In this document: positions 62,679-64,000 of the stretch, one piece after another | Position numbering within the stretch: position 1 is the first letter of the stretch | How the letters are laid out: each line of letters starts with the position of its first letter | NCBI RefSeq assembly: GCF_012396315.1 | Contig: NZ_JAAXPF010000008.1 | Span: 62,001 to 126,000, forward strand | Direction: 5' to 3' | Length of the DNA stretch: 64,000 bases | Source of the DNA: Corynebacterium mucifaciens | GTDB lineage: Bacteria > Actinomycetota > Actinomycetes > Mycobacteriales > Mycobacteriaceae | Notes under the pieces: model-generated | What the model was told of the DNA's origin: nothing | What the model saw: only the letters and a program-made list of their open reading frames with translations | Database searches by the model: none | Made by a program: the position numbers and the translations under genes

Positions 62679-64000
<1,322 letters not shown>

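Overview
The window is about 64 kb of GC-rich chromosome from a mycolic-acid-containing actinobacterium, almost certainly a Corynebacterium. Evidence: the fadD32-pks13-accD mycolate condensation operon, the MmpL-type trehalose-mycolate exporter with tmaT and mtrP, the arabinofuranosyltransferase aftD, a corynebacterial fpr-cysI-cysX-cysH-cysD-cysN-cysY-cysZ sulfur cluster, aldehyde dehydrogenase beside dnaK, and many genes with a -10 box 6-8 nt before the start codon (leaderless). Gene order follows C. glutamicum and, for long stretches, the M. tuberculosis Rv0206c-Rv0237 and dcd-udgA regions. The species cannot be named from the sequence. Both ends cut genes (fadD32 on the left, dnaK on the right).

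Layout. 1-8.2 kb: fadD32-pks13-accD, then a 38-codon ORF. 8.1-17.3 kb, minus strand: trmB, NYN protein, cmpL1, flippase-like protein, then tmsA-tmsB (10-methyl fatty acid synthesis), DUF3054 and a DUF222/HNH protein. 17.5-19.4 kb: pckG. 19.4-31.98 kb: envelope region with mtrP, a GT4 glycosyltransferase, DIP1984 family gene with a possible tRNA-like RNA before it, two membrane proteins, tmaT, aftD, a small DUF2613 protein, an LpqI/NagZ-like lipoprotein and a VanW protein. 32-36.4 kb: accessory stretch with a LexA-box-preceded two-gene module of unknown function, a short G6PD-like protein, a lipase, and an unknown gene behind both an McbR-type operator and a SAM riboswitch. 36.4-42.5 kb: tRNA-Gly, dcd, udg, GltB-like protein, alaT, DUF1707. 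42.5-45.1 kb: sodium/phosphate symporter, coiled-coil protein, PstS-like lipoprotein. 45.2-48.9 kb: heterodimeric ABC exporter. 49.1-58.4 kb: assimilatory sulfate reduction. 58.4-64 kb: DJ-1/PfpI protein, AI-2E family permease, a frameshifted aldehyde dehydrogenase, and dnaK behind a HAIR operator.

How it works together. FadD32 activates the meromycolate chain, AccD carboxylates the alpha branch, Pks13 condenses them, TmaT/MtrP and CmpL1 mature and export trehalose monomycolate, and AftD helps build the arabinan that carries the mycolates. TmsA/TmsB modify membrane fatty acids and sit inside this block. The sulfur cluster reduces sulfate to sulfide with FprA as electron donor, and its divergent promoters carry McbR-type operators (TAGAC-N6-GTCTA).

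Most unusual features: (i) a dispersed ~133-bp repeat with two CTAG-containing hairpins, four copies, all intergenic; (ii) the unknown gene at 35210 under McbR-type operator plus SAM riboswitch; (iii) the SOS-box two-gene module at 31987-33027; (iv) a possible tRNA-mimic RNA ahead of DIP1984; (v) the 38-codon ORF after accD; (vi) a 2-bp loss that breaks the aldehyde dehydrogenase.
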